Source of the DNA: Streptomyces sp. RB17
GTDB lineage: Bacteria > Actinomycetota > Actinomycetes > Streptomycetales > Streptomycetaceae
DNA: 64,000 nt
Direction: 5' to 3'
Assembly: GCF_009604455.1 (NCBI RefSeq)
Contig: NZ_WEGL01000007.1
Coordinates: forward strand, 1-64,000
Shown: positions 36,089 through 43,478 of the stretch, piece after piece
Layout: every line of letters begins with the position of its first letter
Position numbering within the stretch: the stretch's first letter is position 1
The notes under the pieces: model-generated
What the model saw: only the letters and a program-made list of their open reading frames with translations
Told to the model about the DNA's origin: nothing
Database searches by the model: none
Program-made: the position numbers and the translations under genes

Positions 36089-37411
36089 ATGAATGACTGG
36101 CCCGAGGGATGGTCCGACGACAACCGCGGCCCGCGCTACGGACGCGGCAGTGCCGGCGCACAGCCGGAGAACGCTCGCGTGATGCGTCAGGTGCGGCGCG
36201 GCCCGGCGGTACCGCCCGGGCAGCGCCCCTACGGCGACCCCGGCCCGGCGGCGCCGCCGTACGGGGCCGGGATCCCGCAGCAGCCGTCGTACGTCGACGG
36301 CCAGGGATACGACGACGGCGCCGGCTACGACAGCGGCTACAACACCGGGCAGGTGTACGGCGGCGGCCGCGGCGGCGGCGGCTTCGTGCCCAACGACAAC
36401 GACCCCGACCCGGAGCTCGACCGCTACCGGCCGCGCCCGAACTGGCGGCGCCGGCTGAAGTGGACCGCGCTCACCCTGGCGACCGTGCTGGTCGTCACAT
36501 CCGTCGCGACCTACTTCTGGGCCGACTCCAAGCTGCGCCGCGAGGTCGACCTGTCCAAGGTCATCGACCGGCCGGCGTCGGGAGCCGGCACGAACTACCT
36601 GATCGTCGGCTCGGACAGCCGTGAGGGCATGACCAAGGCGGACGAGAAGAAGCTGCACACCGGCTCCGCCCAGGGCAAGCGCACGGACTCGATGATGATC
36701 CTGCACGTCGGCGACAACGGCGACACGCTGATCTCGCTGCCGCGCGACTCGAACGTAACGATCCCGTCGTTCCGGGGCTCCACGTCCGGCAAGATCCGTC
36801 CCGCGATGGGCCAGAACAAGCTGAACGCGGCGTACGCCTACGACGGCCCGACGCTGCTGGTCCGCACGATCGAGTACAACACCGGTCTGCACATCGACCA
36901 CTACGTGGAGATCGGCTTCGAGGGCTTCGCCAAGATCGTGGACGCGGTCGGCGGTGTCACCATCGACATAGACAAGGGCTTCAAGGACTCGTACTCGGGC
37001 GCCGACTTCAAGGCGGGCAAGCAGACGCTGAACGGCGCGCAGGCCCTCGCCTTCGTCCGCACCCGGCACGCGTTCGCGGCCTCCGACCTGCAGCGCACCA
37101 AGAACCAGCAGAAGTTCCTGTCGGCGCTGGCCCACCAGGTGGCCACCCCGTCGACGCTCCTCAACCCCTTCAGGTTCTACCCGACCATGGGCGCCGGCCT
37201 GGACTCCCTGATCGTCGACAAGGACATGTCCCTGTGGGACCTGGCCTCGATGTTCTGGGCGATGAAGGGCGTCCAGGGCGGTGACGGCACGTCGATGAAC
37301 ATGCCGATCTCGGGCTCCGTCGGCGGCAACCTCGTCTGGGACAAGACGAAGGTCAAGACGCTGGTGAACGAGCTGAACAACGACCAGAAGGTCACCGTCT
37401 CCGGCAACTGA
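36089..37411 (+). CDS. LCP family glycopolymer ligase 5
   Basis: 440 residues from the ATG at 36089. There is no Shine-Dalgarno; CACACT ends about nine bases before the ATG, so the mRNA is probably leaderless. The first ~115 residues are a Gly/Tyr/Asp/Pro-rich disordered segment, then a membrane helix (~123-146). LCP domain: NYLIVGSDSREGM, TLISLPRDSNVTIPS, IDHYVEIGFEGFAKIVDAVGGVTIDI, GAQALAFVRTRHAFAASDLQRTKNQQ. No LytR_C domain. It ends before a perfect bidirectional terminator. With GT2, LCP1-4 and the GDP-mannose genes it completes the wall-polymer cluster. Confidence 0.93.
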   Translation: MNDWPEGWSDDNRGPRYGRGSAGAQPENARVMRQVRRGPAVPPGQRPYGDPGPAAPPYGAGIPQQPSYVDGQGYDDGAGYDSGYNTGQVYGGGRGGGGFVPNDNDPDPELDRYRPRPNWRRRLKWTALTLATVLVVTSVATYFWADSKLRREVDLSKVIDRPASGAGTNYLIVGSDSREGMTKADEKKLHTGSAQGKRTDSMMILHVGDNGDTLISLPRDSNVTIPSFRGSTSGKIRPAMGQNKLNAAYAYDGPTLLVRTIEYNTGLHIDHYVEIGFEGFAKIVDAVGGVTIDIDKGFKDSYSGADFKAGKQTLNGAQALAFVRTRHAFAASDLQRTKNQQKFLSALAHQVATPSTLLNPFRFYPTMGAGLDSLIVDKDMSLWDLASMFWAMKGVQGGDGTSMNMPISGSVGGNLVWDKTKVKTLVNELNNDQKVTVSGN

Positions 37412-37424
37412 GCGGCCACACACC

Positions 37425-37458
37425 AGAGCGAGGGCACCCGTCCGGGTGCCCTCGCTCT
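37425..37458. terminator. perfect 15-bp bidirectional terminator
   Basis: AGAGCGAGGGCACCC (37425-37439) pairs fully with GGGTGCCCTCGCTCT (37444-37458) around a 4-base loop, between the convergent LCP5 and copper-protein genes. Confidence 0.9.
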
Positions 37459-37473
37459 GCGTTCAGGCGGGCC

Positions 37474-37836
37474 TCACATCTTGGCGCCCGCCATGGCGCG
37501 GCACATCTCCGCCGCGCGGCGACACGCCTCCGCGCAGCGCATCATCTGCGGATCGTCCGGCATCGTCATACACGCCTCGGCGCACATCTCGCACGCCTTG
37601 GCGCACATCGCGCACATATCGCCCGCCATGGGCGAGCGACGCATCATCATGTCGGCGCACATACGGGTCGTCTCGGAGCAGTCCATGAGCGCGCGCATGA
37701 TCTGCATCTGGGCCGGGCCACCCATCTGCATGCAGGAGCTCATGGTCTCCTCGCACATGGTGTGCGCGGCCATGCAGGCATTGACGCAGTCCTGCATCTG
37801 CTGGGTCATGGGCGTCATCGTTCCCGGCTGGGTCAT
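37474..37836 (-). CDS. cysteine-rich four-helix-bundle (DUF326/copper-storage type) protein
   Basis: 120 residues with 14 cysteines and 23 methionines, almost all cysteines spaced as CxxxC or near so on amphipathic helices (DCVNACMAAHTMC, GDMCAMCAKACEMCAEAC, MRCAEACRRAAEMC). This is the pattern of DUF326 and the Csp copper-storage proteins, whose four-helix bundle binds many Cu(I) ions. No signal peptide, so cytosolic. AGGAGG precedes the ATG. Copper binding is inferred from family and composition; no copper regulator or ATPase is adjacent. Confidence 0.88.
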   Translation of the reverse strand: MTQPGTMTPMTQQMQDCVNACMAAHTMCEETMSSCMQMGGPAQMQIMRALMDCSETTRMCADMMMRRSPMAGDMCAMCAKACEMCAEACMTMPDDPQMMRCAEACRRAAEMCRAMAGAKM

Positions 37837-37949
37837 GGCTCCTCCTAGGAGGCGGGGGCCCGGGGCGGACCCCGTGTGCTTCCGTACTACGTCGGACGGG
37901 CCCCGCCCGCATGTGACCGACCGGTCGTAAGGTGCGGCCGAGCAGCAGA

Positions 37950-37971
37950 AAGGCGCCCCGGAGGGCGCCTT
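37950..37971 (-). terminator. terminator of the acyl-CoA dehydrogenase gene
   Basis: AAGGCGCCC (37950-37958) and GGGCGCCTT (37963-37971) form a perfect stem with a 4-base loop, 25 bases past the stop codon. On the minus strand it is followed by TCTGCTG. Confidence 0.75.
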
Positions 37972-37995
37972 CCCCAGGATCCGAAGTCCCTGCCG

Positions 37996-39153
37996 TTACG
38001 GCAGGTTGCGGGCCATGACGATCCGCTGGACCTGGTTGGTGCCCTCGTATATCTGCGTGATCTTGGCGTCGCGCATCATGCGCTCCACCGGGTAGTCGCG
38101 GGTGTAGCCGTAGCCGCCGAGGAGCTGGACGGCGTCCGTGGTGACCTCCATGGCCACGTCCGAGGCGAAGCACTTGGCGGCGGCGCCCAGGTAGGTGAGG
38201 TCGGCGTCGCCGCGCTCGGAGGCGGCGGCGGCCTGGTAGGTGAGGGCGCGGGCCGCCGAGATCTTCATGGACATGTCGGCGAGCATGAACTGGATGCCCT
38301 GGAAGTCGGCGATCGGCTTGCCGAACTGCTTGCGCTCCTGGACATAGCCCTTGGCGTAGTCGAAGGCGCCCTGCGCCACACCGAGGGCCTGGGCGGCGAT
38401 GGTGATGCGGGTGTGGTCCAGGGTCTTCATGGCCGTCATGAAGCCGGTGCCCTCCTCGCCGATCATGCGGTCGGCGGGGATGCGGACGTTGTCGAAGTAG
38501 ACCTCGCGGGTCGGGGAGCCCTTGATGCCGAGCTTCTTCTCCGGGGCGCCGAAGGAGACGCCCTCGTCCGACTTCTCGACGACGAAGGCGGAGATGCCCT
38601 TGGAGCGCTTGGACGGGTCGGTGACCGCCATCACCGTGTAGTACTCGCTCACGCCCGCGTTGGTGATCCAGCGCTTCACGCCGTTGAGGACCCAGTGGTC
38701 GCCGTCGCGGACCGCCTTGGTCTTCATGCCGGCCGCGTCCGAGCCCGCCTCCGGCTCGGAGAGGCAGTACGAGAACATCCCGTCGCCCTTGGCGAGCGGG
38801 GTCAGGTACTTCTTCTTGATCTCCTCGCCGCCGGAGAGGATCACCGGAAGGGAGCCGAGCTTGTTCACGGCGGGGATGAGGGAGGAGGACACGCAGGCGC
38901 GGGCCACCTCCTCGATCACGATGACCGTGGCGAGCGCGTCGGCGCCGGCGCCGCCGTACTCCTCGGGGACATGCACCGCGTGCAGGTCGCCCGCGACGAG
39001 GGCGTCGAGGGCCTCCTGCGGGAAGCGGGCCTCCTCGTCCACCGCCGCGGCGTACGGCGCGATCTTCGCCTCGACCAGGGAGCGGACGACGTCCCGGAGC
39101 ATGTCGTGCTCCTCGGACGGGCGGTACAGGTCGAAGTCAGCCGATCCGGCCAC
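37996..39153 (-). CDS. acyl-CoA dehydrogenase (FadE25-like)
   Basis: 385 residues. Oxidises acyl-CoA to enoyl-CoA with FAD. Visible: EEYGGAGADALATVIVIEEVAR, the FAD loop SYCLSEPEAGSDAAGM, WITNAG, RKQFGKPIADFQGIQFMLADM, GGYGYTRDYPVERMMRDAKI, and the catalytic glutamate in QIYEGTNQVQR. The length and the ending RNLP agree with the actinobacterial FadE25 branch. In mycobacteria this gene also lies near purE/purK. It is monocistronic here, with a terminator behind and an A+T-rich palindromic patch in front. Confidence 0.93.
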   Translation of the reverse strand: MAGSADFDLYRPSEEHDMLRDVVRSLVEAKIAPYAAAVDEEARFPQEALDALVAGDLHAVHVPEEYGGAGADALATVIVIEEVARACVSSSLIPAVNKLGSLPVILSGGEEIKKKYLTPLAKGDGMFSYCLSEPEAGSDAAGMKTKAVRDGDHWVLNGVKRWITNAGVSEYYTVMAVTDPSKRSKGISAFVVEKSDEGVSFGAPEKKLGIKGSPTREVYFDNVRIPADRMIGEEGTGFMTAMKTLDHTRITIAAQALGVAQGAFDYAKGYVQERKQFGKPIADFQGIQFMLADMSMKISAARALTYQAAAASERGDADLTYLGAAAKCFASDVAMEVTTDAVQLLGGYGYTRDYPVERMMRDAKITQIYEGTNQVQRIVMARNLP

Positions 39154-39180
39154 GGTCTCTCACGCTCCAAAGACGCAGTG

Positions 39181-39220
39181 ATACTGACGCTAATTACCGT
39201 TAAGTAACTCAAATTTTAGA
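39181..39220 (-). promoter_or_regulatory. A+T-rich upstream patch with TTAC-N6-GTAA inverted repeat
   Basis: In an otherwise very GC-rich region this 40-base patch is nearly 70% A+T. It contains TTACCGTTAAGTAA (39194-39207), a 4-6-4 inverted repeat, 40 to 55 bases upstream of the acyl-CoA dehydrogenase start. It looks like a promoter with an overlapping operator; no regulator is encoded next to it. Confidence 0.4.
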
Positions 39221-39334
39221 GGGCGGCCCGCGGCACGCCTACGTGAGCTACGCGACAGCGGGGAAATTGCCCGGCAAGCGGCCCGACTATGCTCAGGGGC
39301 CGCATCACCGACGTACCCGAGCTGGAGCACATCC

Positions 39335-40678
39335 ATGAGCCTGAAGATCACCGTGATCGGCACCGGCTACCTCGGCGCCACGCATGCCGCGGCCATGGCC
39401 GAGCTCGGCTACGAGGTGCTGGGACTCGACGTCGTACCCGAGAAGATCGCCATGCTGGAGCGCGGCGAGACCCCGATGTACGAGCCGGGCCTGGAAGACC
39501 TGCTGCGCCGGCACGTCGCCGGTATCGAGGGCTCCACCGGGCGGCTGCGGTTCACCACGGACTGGGCCGAGGTCGGCGCCTTCGGTGACGTCCACTTCGT
39601 GTGCGTGAACACCCCACAGCGGCACGGGGAGTACGCGGCCGACATGTCGTACGTCGACTCCGCGGTCTCCTCCCTCGCCCCGCATCTGCGCGGCCCGGCC
39701 CTGGTCGTCGGCAAGTCGACCGTGCCGGTGGGCTCGGCCGAGCGGCTGGCCGGCTATCTCGCCGAGCACGCCCCGGCGGGCGCGGACGCCGAGCTGGCCT
39801 GGAACCCGGAGTTCCTGCGCGAGGGCTTCGCCGTCCAGGACACCCTGCACCCGGACCGGATCGTGGTGGGCGTGCGCAGCGAGCGCGCCGAGAAGCTGCT
39901 GCGGGAGGTGTACGCGACGCCGATAGGCGAGGGCACCCCGTTCGTGGTGACCGACTTCCCGACGGCCGAGCTGGTGAAGACGGCCGCGAACTCCTTCCTC
40001 GCGACGAAGATCTCGTTCATCAACGCGATGGCGGAGGTGTGCGAGGCCGCGGGCGGTGACGTGGCCAAGCTGGCGGAGGCCATCGGGCACGACGACCGGA
40101 TCGGGAAGAAGTTCCTGCGCGCCGGGATCGGCTTCGGCGGCGGCTGTCTGCCCAAGGACATCCGGGCGTTCATGGCGCGGGCCGGTGAGCTGGGCGCGGA
40201 CCAGGCGCTGACGTTCCTGCGCGAGATCGACTCCATCAACATGCGCCGGCGCGGCCAGATGGTGGAGATGACCCGGGAGGCGCTCGGCGGCGGCTCCTTC
40301 CTCGGCAAGCGGGTCGCGGTGCTCGGCGCCACGTTCAAGCCCGACTCGGACGACGTGCGGGACTCGCCCGCGCTGAACGTGGCCGGCCAGATCCACCTGC
40401 AGGGCGGCCAGGTCACCGTGTACGACCCGAAGGGCATGGAGAACGCCCGCAAGGTCTTCCCCACCCTGGGGTACGCCGGTTCCGCTCTGGAGGCGGTGCG
40501 GAGCGCCGACGTCGTCCTGCACCTGACCGAGTGGCGGGAGTTCCGCGAGCTGGACCCGGCGGCGCTCGGCGAGGTCGCGGCGGCCCGGCTGATCCTGGAC
40601 GGCCGCAACACGCTCGACCCGGAGCTGTGGCGCCGGGTGGGCTGGACGTACCGGGCGATGGGCCGCCCCACCGCGTAA
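39335..40678 (+). CDS. ugd: UDP-glucose 6-dehydrogenase
   Basis: 447 residues. Oxidises UDP-glucose to UDP-glucuronate with two NAD+. N-terminal Rossmann motif ITVIGTGYLGATHAAAM, then GLDVVPEKI; NPEFLREGFAVQD; the lysine/asparagine site ELVKTAANSFLATKISFINAMAE; and the catalytic cysteine in GFGGGCLPKDI (~265). The C-terminal UDP-binding domain carries VAVLGATFKPDSDDVRDSPAL. UDP-glucuronate feeds acidic wall or capsule polysaccharides, fitting the preceding glycopolymer cluster. A perfect 17-bp terminator follows. Confidence 0.95.
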   Translation: MSLKITVIGTGYLGATHAAAMAELGYEVLGLDVVPEKIAMLERGETPMYEPGLEDLLRRHVAGIEGSTGRLRFTTDWAEVGAFGDVHFVCVNTPQRHGEYAADMSYVDSAVSSLAPHLRGPALVVGKSTVPVGSAERLAGYLAEHAPAGADAELAWNPEFLREGFAVQDTLHPDRIVVGVRSERAEKLLREVYATPIGEGTPFVVTDFPTAELVKTAANSFLATKISFINAMAEVCEAAGGDVAKLAEAIGHDDRIGKKFLRAGIGFGGGCLPKDIRAFMARAGELGADQALTFLREIDSINMRRRGQMVEMTREALGGGSFLGKRVAVLGATFKPDSDDVRDSPALNVAGQIHLQGGQVTVYDPKGMENARKVFPTLGYAGSALEAVRSADVVLHLTEWREFRELDPAALGEVAAARLILDGRNTLDPELWRRVGWTYRAMGRPTA

Positions 40679-40690
40679 CAGGCGTACGGC

Positions 40691-40731
40691 GACGCCGGTT
40701 CGGCCGAGGCTCAGTCGGCCGAACCGGCGTC
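40691..40731. terminator. perfect 17-bp terminator after ugd
   Basis: GACGCCGGTTCGGCCGA (40691-40707) pairs with TCGGCCGAACCGGCGTC (40715-40731), followed by TTTCC. It also serves the convergent CGNR gene. Confidence 0.92.
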
Positions 40732-40784
40732 TTTCCGCATTCTGCACCACCGCACACATACGTGGCCGGTGAACTGCCTGTGTC

Positions 40785-41291
40785 TTACCCCTCCTTGGCC
40801 CGGTACCGGCGCATCTTCGCCCGTGCCCCGCACACCTGCATCGAGCACCAGCGGCCGCGTCCGGCCGGGCTGCGGTCGTAGTAGGCCCAGTGGCAGGTCG
40901 CGGCCTCGCAGGCCTTCAGCCGCATCCAGGTGCCGTGTGTCAGGCCCTCGGCGACCGCGGTGGCGACACGGGAGAGCAGTGGGGCGTCCGGCGCGGGGGC
41001 GAGGGCAGCGGAGCCGTCCCGTTCGTCGACGGCGATGTACAGGGGCGCGCGGGAGAGCAGCGTGCCGAGCGGGGTGACCTCGCGGTGCGGCGGGTGGCCG
41101 GCGTGCGCGAGCAGCGCGGCCCGCAGCGACTCCCGCAGTTCCCGCGCCTCCTCCAGCCCGTCCTCGGCGATCCCGAAGCGCCCCCGGCCCTCCTCGGTGT
41201 CCAGCGTGTCGGCGCCGGTCTCGAGGTCCAGCGTGTTGACCAGGGACTCGACCAGCGCCAGGGCTCCGGGGGCGGCCGATCTCTCATTCAT
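40785..41291 (-). CDS. CGNR zinc-finger (ABATE-type) putative regulator
   Basis: 168 residues. The N-terminal ~110 residues form the stress-related ABATE-like domain (LALVESLVNTLDL start). The C-terminal zinc finger reads CEAATCHWAYYDRSPAGRGRWCSMQVCGARAKMRRYR. Four cysteines are in place and the family's CGNR is CGAR here. Such proteins are thought to be DNA-binding regulators. The gene is divergent from two VOC proteins with 95 bases between starts, so it may control them. Confidence 0.88.
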   Translation of the reverse strand: MNERSAAPGALALVESLVNTLDLETGADTLDTEEGRGRFGIAEDGLEEARELRESLRAALLAHAGHPPHREVTPLGTLLSRAPLYIAVDERDGSAALAPAPDAPLLSRVATAVAEGLTHGTWMRLKACEAATCHWAYYDRSPAGRGRWCSMQVCGARAKMRRYRAKEG

Positions 41292-41386
41292 GCTTGCGAC
41301 GTTACCCCCAATGCGGGAGCATGCAGTAACCGTTACCTGTTGCCCGCATCTATGGGTAACGCCGTTCGTGACACAAGGAGGTAGTC

Positions 41387-41758
41387 ATGGCTCTCGCCAA
41401 GCTCGGCGTCGTGGTGGTGGACTGTCCCGACCCCCATGCGCTGGCCGGCTTCTACGCCGGAGTGCTGGGCGGCACCGTGGAGGCGAACTCCGACGACAGC
41501 GGCGAGTGGGTGGACCTGAAGGTGCCAGGCGGGCCGGCGCTGGCCTTCCAGCAGGCGCCCGGGTTCGTGCCGCCGAAGTGGCCCGCGCCGGACGCCTCGC
41601 AGCAGTTCCATCTGGACCTGGTGGTGGAGGACCTGGACGCGGCGGAGAAGGGGGTGCTGGAGCTGGGGGCACGGCCGCTGGACACCGAGGACCGCGAGCG
41701 GACCTTCCGTGTGTACGCCGACCCGGCGGGGCACCCATTCTGTCTGTGCGCCTGCTGA
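41387..41758 (+). CDS. VOC (glyoxalase/bleomycin-resistance) family protein A
   Basis: 123 residues, ATG preceded by AGGAGG. One VOC domain of two beta-alpha-beta modules: VVVDCPDPHALAGFYAGVLGG at the start and FRVYADPAGHPFCLCAC at the end. VOC proteins are metal-dependent enzymes or binding proteins; the typical metal ligands are not all evident, so activity is unassigned. It is followed 20 bases later by a clear paralogue, implying a tandem duplication and cotranscription. Confidence 0.88.
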   Translation: MALAKLGVVVVDCPDPHALAGFYAGVLGGTVEANSDDSGEWVDLKVPGGPALAFQQAPGFVPPKWPAPDASQQFHLDLVVEDLDAAEKGVLELGARPLDTEDRERTFRVYADPAGHPFCLCAC

Positions 41759-41778
41759 GCGCCCTGAAGGAGGACTCC

Positions 41779-42171
41779 ATGGCATCCGTCGCCCGTTTTC
41801 GCAGCGTCGTGCTCGACTGCCCCGATCCGCACGCGCTGGCCGCCTTCTACGCGGCGGTGGCCGGGGGCACCCCGCAGGCCGAGGACGACGACTGGGTCGT
41901 CCTGCAGGTGCCGGACGGGCCGCGGCTGGCCTTCCAGCGGGCCGAGGAGTACACCGCGCCGGAGTGGCCGCGCGCGGACCGCAACGGCCAGCAGTTCCAC
42001 CTCGACTTCGACGCCGGCCGGACCTGGGCCGAGGTCGATGTGGCCCATGAGCGGGTGCTGGCGCTGGGCGCCCGGCCGCTGGACCTTCAGGACCGGGAGA
42101 AGAAGGACTTCCAGGTGTACGCCGACCCGGCAGGGCATCCGTTCTGCCTGTGCCGGATCGATCACCCGTGA
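41779..42171 (+). CDS. VOC family protein B (tandem paralogue of A)
   Basis: 130 residues from the ATG at 41779 (GAAGGAGG upstream). Shares with protein A the opening VVLDCPDPHALAAFYAAVAGG and the closing VYADPAGHPFCLCRI; the middle is more divergent. The conserved QQFHLDF supplies a possible metal His. The two may form a heterodimer, since VOC active sites lie between domain pairs. It converges on the dipeptidase-like gene ten bases away. Confidence 0.87.
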   Translation: MASVARFRSVVLDCPDPHALAAFYAAVAGGTPQAEDDDWVVLQVPDGPRLAFQRAEEYTAPEWPRADRNGQQFHLDFDAGRTWAEVDVAHERVLALGARPLDLQDREKKDFQVYADPAGHPFCLCRIDHP

Positions 42172-42181
42172 CCCGTGTGAC

Positions 42182-43276
42182 CTAGCGGGCGTCCAGCTCC
42201 CCGATCTTCGCGGTCGACGCCTCCCGGCGGTGCTGTGCGGCCCGGGCCGTGAAGTCCGCGCTGCGCAGCACCCGTTGGACGTTGCCCCAGGTCAGCAGGG
42301 CCAGCTCGGTCTCGGACCAGCCGCGCCGGAGCAGTTCGGCGATCAGGTGGGGGTAGCGGGAGGCGTCGGCGAGGTCGCGAGGGTGCGCGGCACCGGAGTC
42401 GTAGGTGCCGGACAGGCCCACGCACTCCGGGCCGGCCACGTCGCGGACGTGGTCGAGGTGGTCGGCGACGTCATGGACGGCCGGCCCGGTCTGCTCGGCG
42501 GTCAGCGGCACCATGCACAGGCCCTTCGCCGCGCCCAGCGCCGCGAGCAGTTGGTCGGGCAGGTTGGCCGGGTGCGGGCGCAGGGCCTGGGCGGCGGAGC
42601 GGGTGCACAGCACCGGGGTCTTGGACAGCGCGAGGACACGGTGGGCGGTGGCCCGGGAGGTGCCGGAGACATCGGCGAGCACCCCGAGCCGGTTCATCTC
42701 GCGCACCACCTCCTCGCCGAACCGGGTCAGCCCCTGCTCCCCCGCCCAGGCGGTGCCCGCGAGGGTGAGCACGCGCAGGCCGAGGGTGTGCAGGACGCGC
42801 AGGATGCCGAGGGAGTCGTCGAGCGCGGTGGCGTGGGCGGGGCCCAGCACCACGGCGACGCGTCCGCAGTTGCGGGCGTCGATGATCTGCCCGGCGGTGC
42901 GCACCAGACGCAGTCCCTCCGGATGGGCCTCGATCACCGCGCGTGCCTGGTCCAGCTGTTCCAGGGTCGCGGACGCCGCTCGGTCGCCGCCGGGGCCCTC
43001 GGGCAGGTGCAGGGACCAGAACAGCGCGCCCACATGGCCCTCGCGCATCCGGGGCATGTCGGTGTCGATGGCCGCCTCGCCCAGCTCCAGGTCGTACCAG
43101 GACAGGTGGCGCAGGGCCCACGGCAGTCCGCTGTAGCCGTCGGCGACCGGGTGGGCGGCCAGCAGGGTGTGGGCCCGCTGCAGGGACGTGGGCTCCGTGA
43201 AAAAGGGGTCGTCCGGCAGGCCGTCGTCCTCCCCGACCTCGGTCGGGGAGGGGATGTCGTCCTGGAGGTCGGCCAT
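42182..43276 (-). CDS. M19 dipeptidase-like protein lacking metal ligands
   Basis: 364 residues from the ATG at 43276. Clearly homologous along its whole length to the neighbouring M19 dipeptidase (43479-44666), but each zinc-site residue is changed: HND becomes Y48-S-G50, the bridging Glu of GAEGG is Ala, SHV is SGT, the FSHSSA His is Arg, and GGDYDG is SGTYDS. The first ~30 residues are an acidic extension. It should therefore be catalytically dead, perhaps a partner or regulator of the active paralogue. The reading frame is intact with normal codon bias, so it is not a decaying pseudogene. Confidence 0.88.
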   Translation of the reverse strand: MADLQDDIPSPTEVGEDDGLPDDPFFTEPTSLQRAHTLLAAHPVADGYSGLPWALRHLSWYDLELGEAAIDTDMPRMREGHVGALFWSLHLPEGPGGDRAASATLEQLDQARAVIEAHPEGLRLVRTAGQIIDARNCGRVAVVLGPAHATALDDSLGILRVLHTLGLRVLTLAGTAWAGEQGLTRFGEEVVREMNRLGVLADVSGTSRATAHRVLALSKTPVLCTRSAAQALRPHPANLPDQLLAALGAAKGLCMVPLTAEQTGPAVHDVADHLDHVRDVAGPECVGLSGTYDSGAAHPRDLADASRYPHLIAELLRRGWSETELALLTWGNVQRVLRSADFTARAAQHRREASTAKIGELDAR

Positions 43277-43478
43277 GGCGGGCTCCGTACGTCGTCGTTG
43301 CTTACGTCGGTCGTGAGCTGCGTCGGGCTGGGGCGTATCGCCACGGTCGCACGGAGGGGAGGACGGCTTCCTGGTGAGTGGGGCGTTCGGGGGTACGGCC
43401 GAGAAGCCCCGGAACGGTGATCGTGCGCTGTTCGCGGGCGGGGGCCGCCGGCTGCGACGACGACCCCGCCCCGGCGGA

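Noticed and set aside
42182..43276. Calling the second dipeptidase-like gene a pseudogene
   Set aside because: No frameshift, stop or codon-bias decay is visible; loss is confined to metal ligands, which fits a pseudoenzyme rather than a dead gene.
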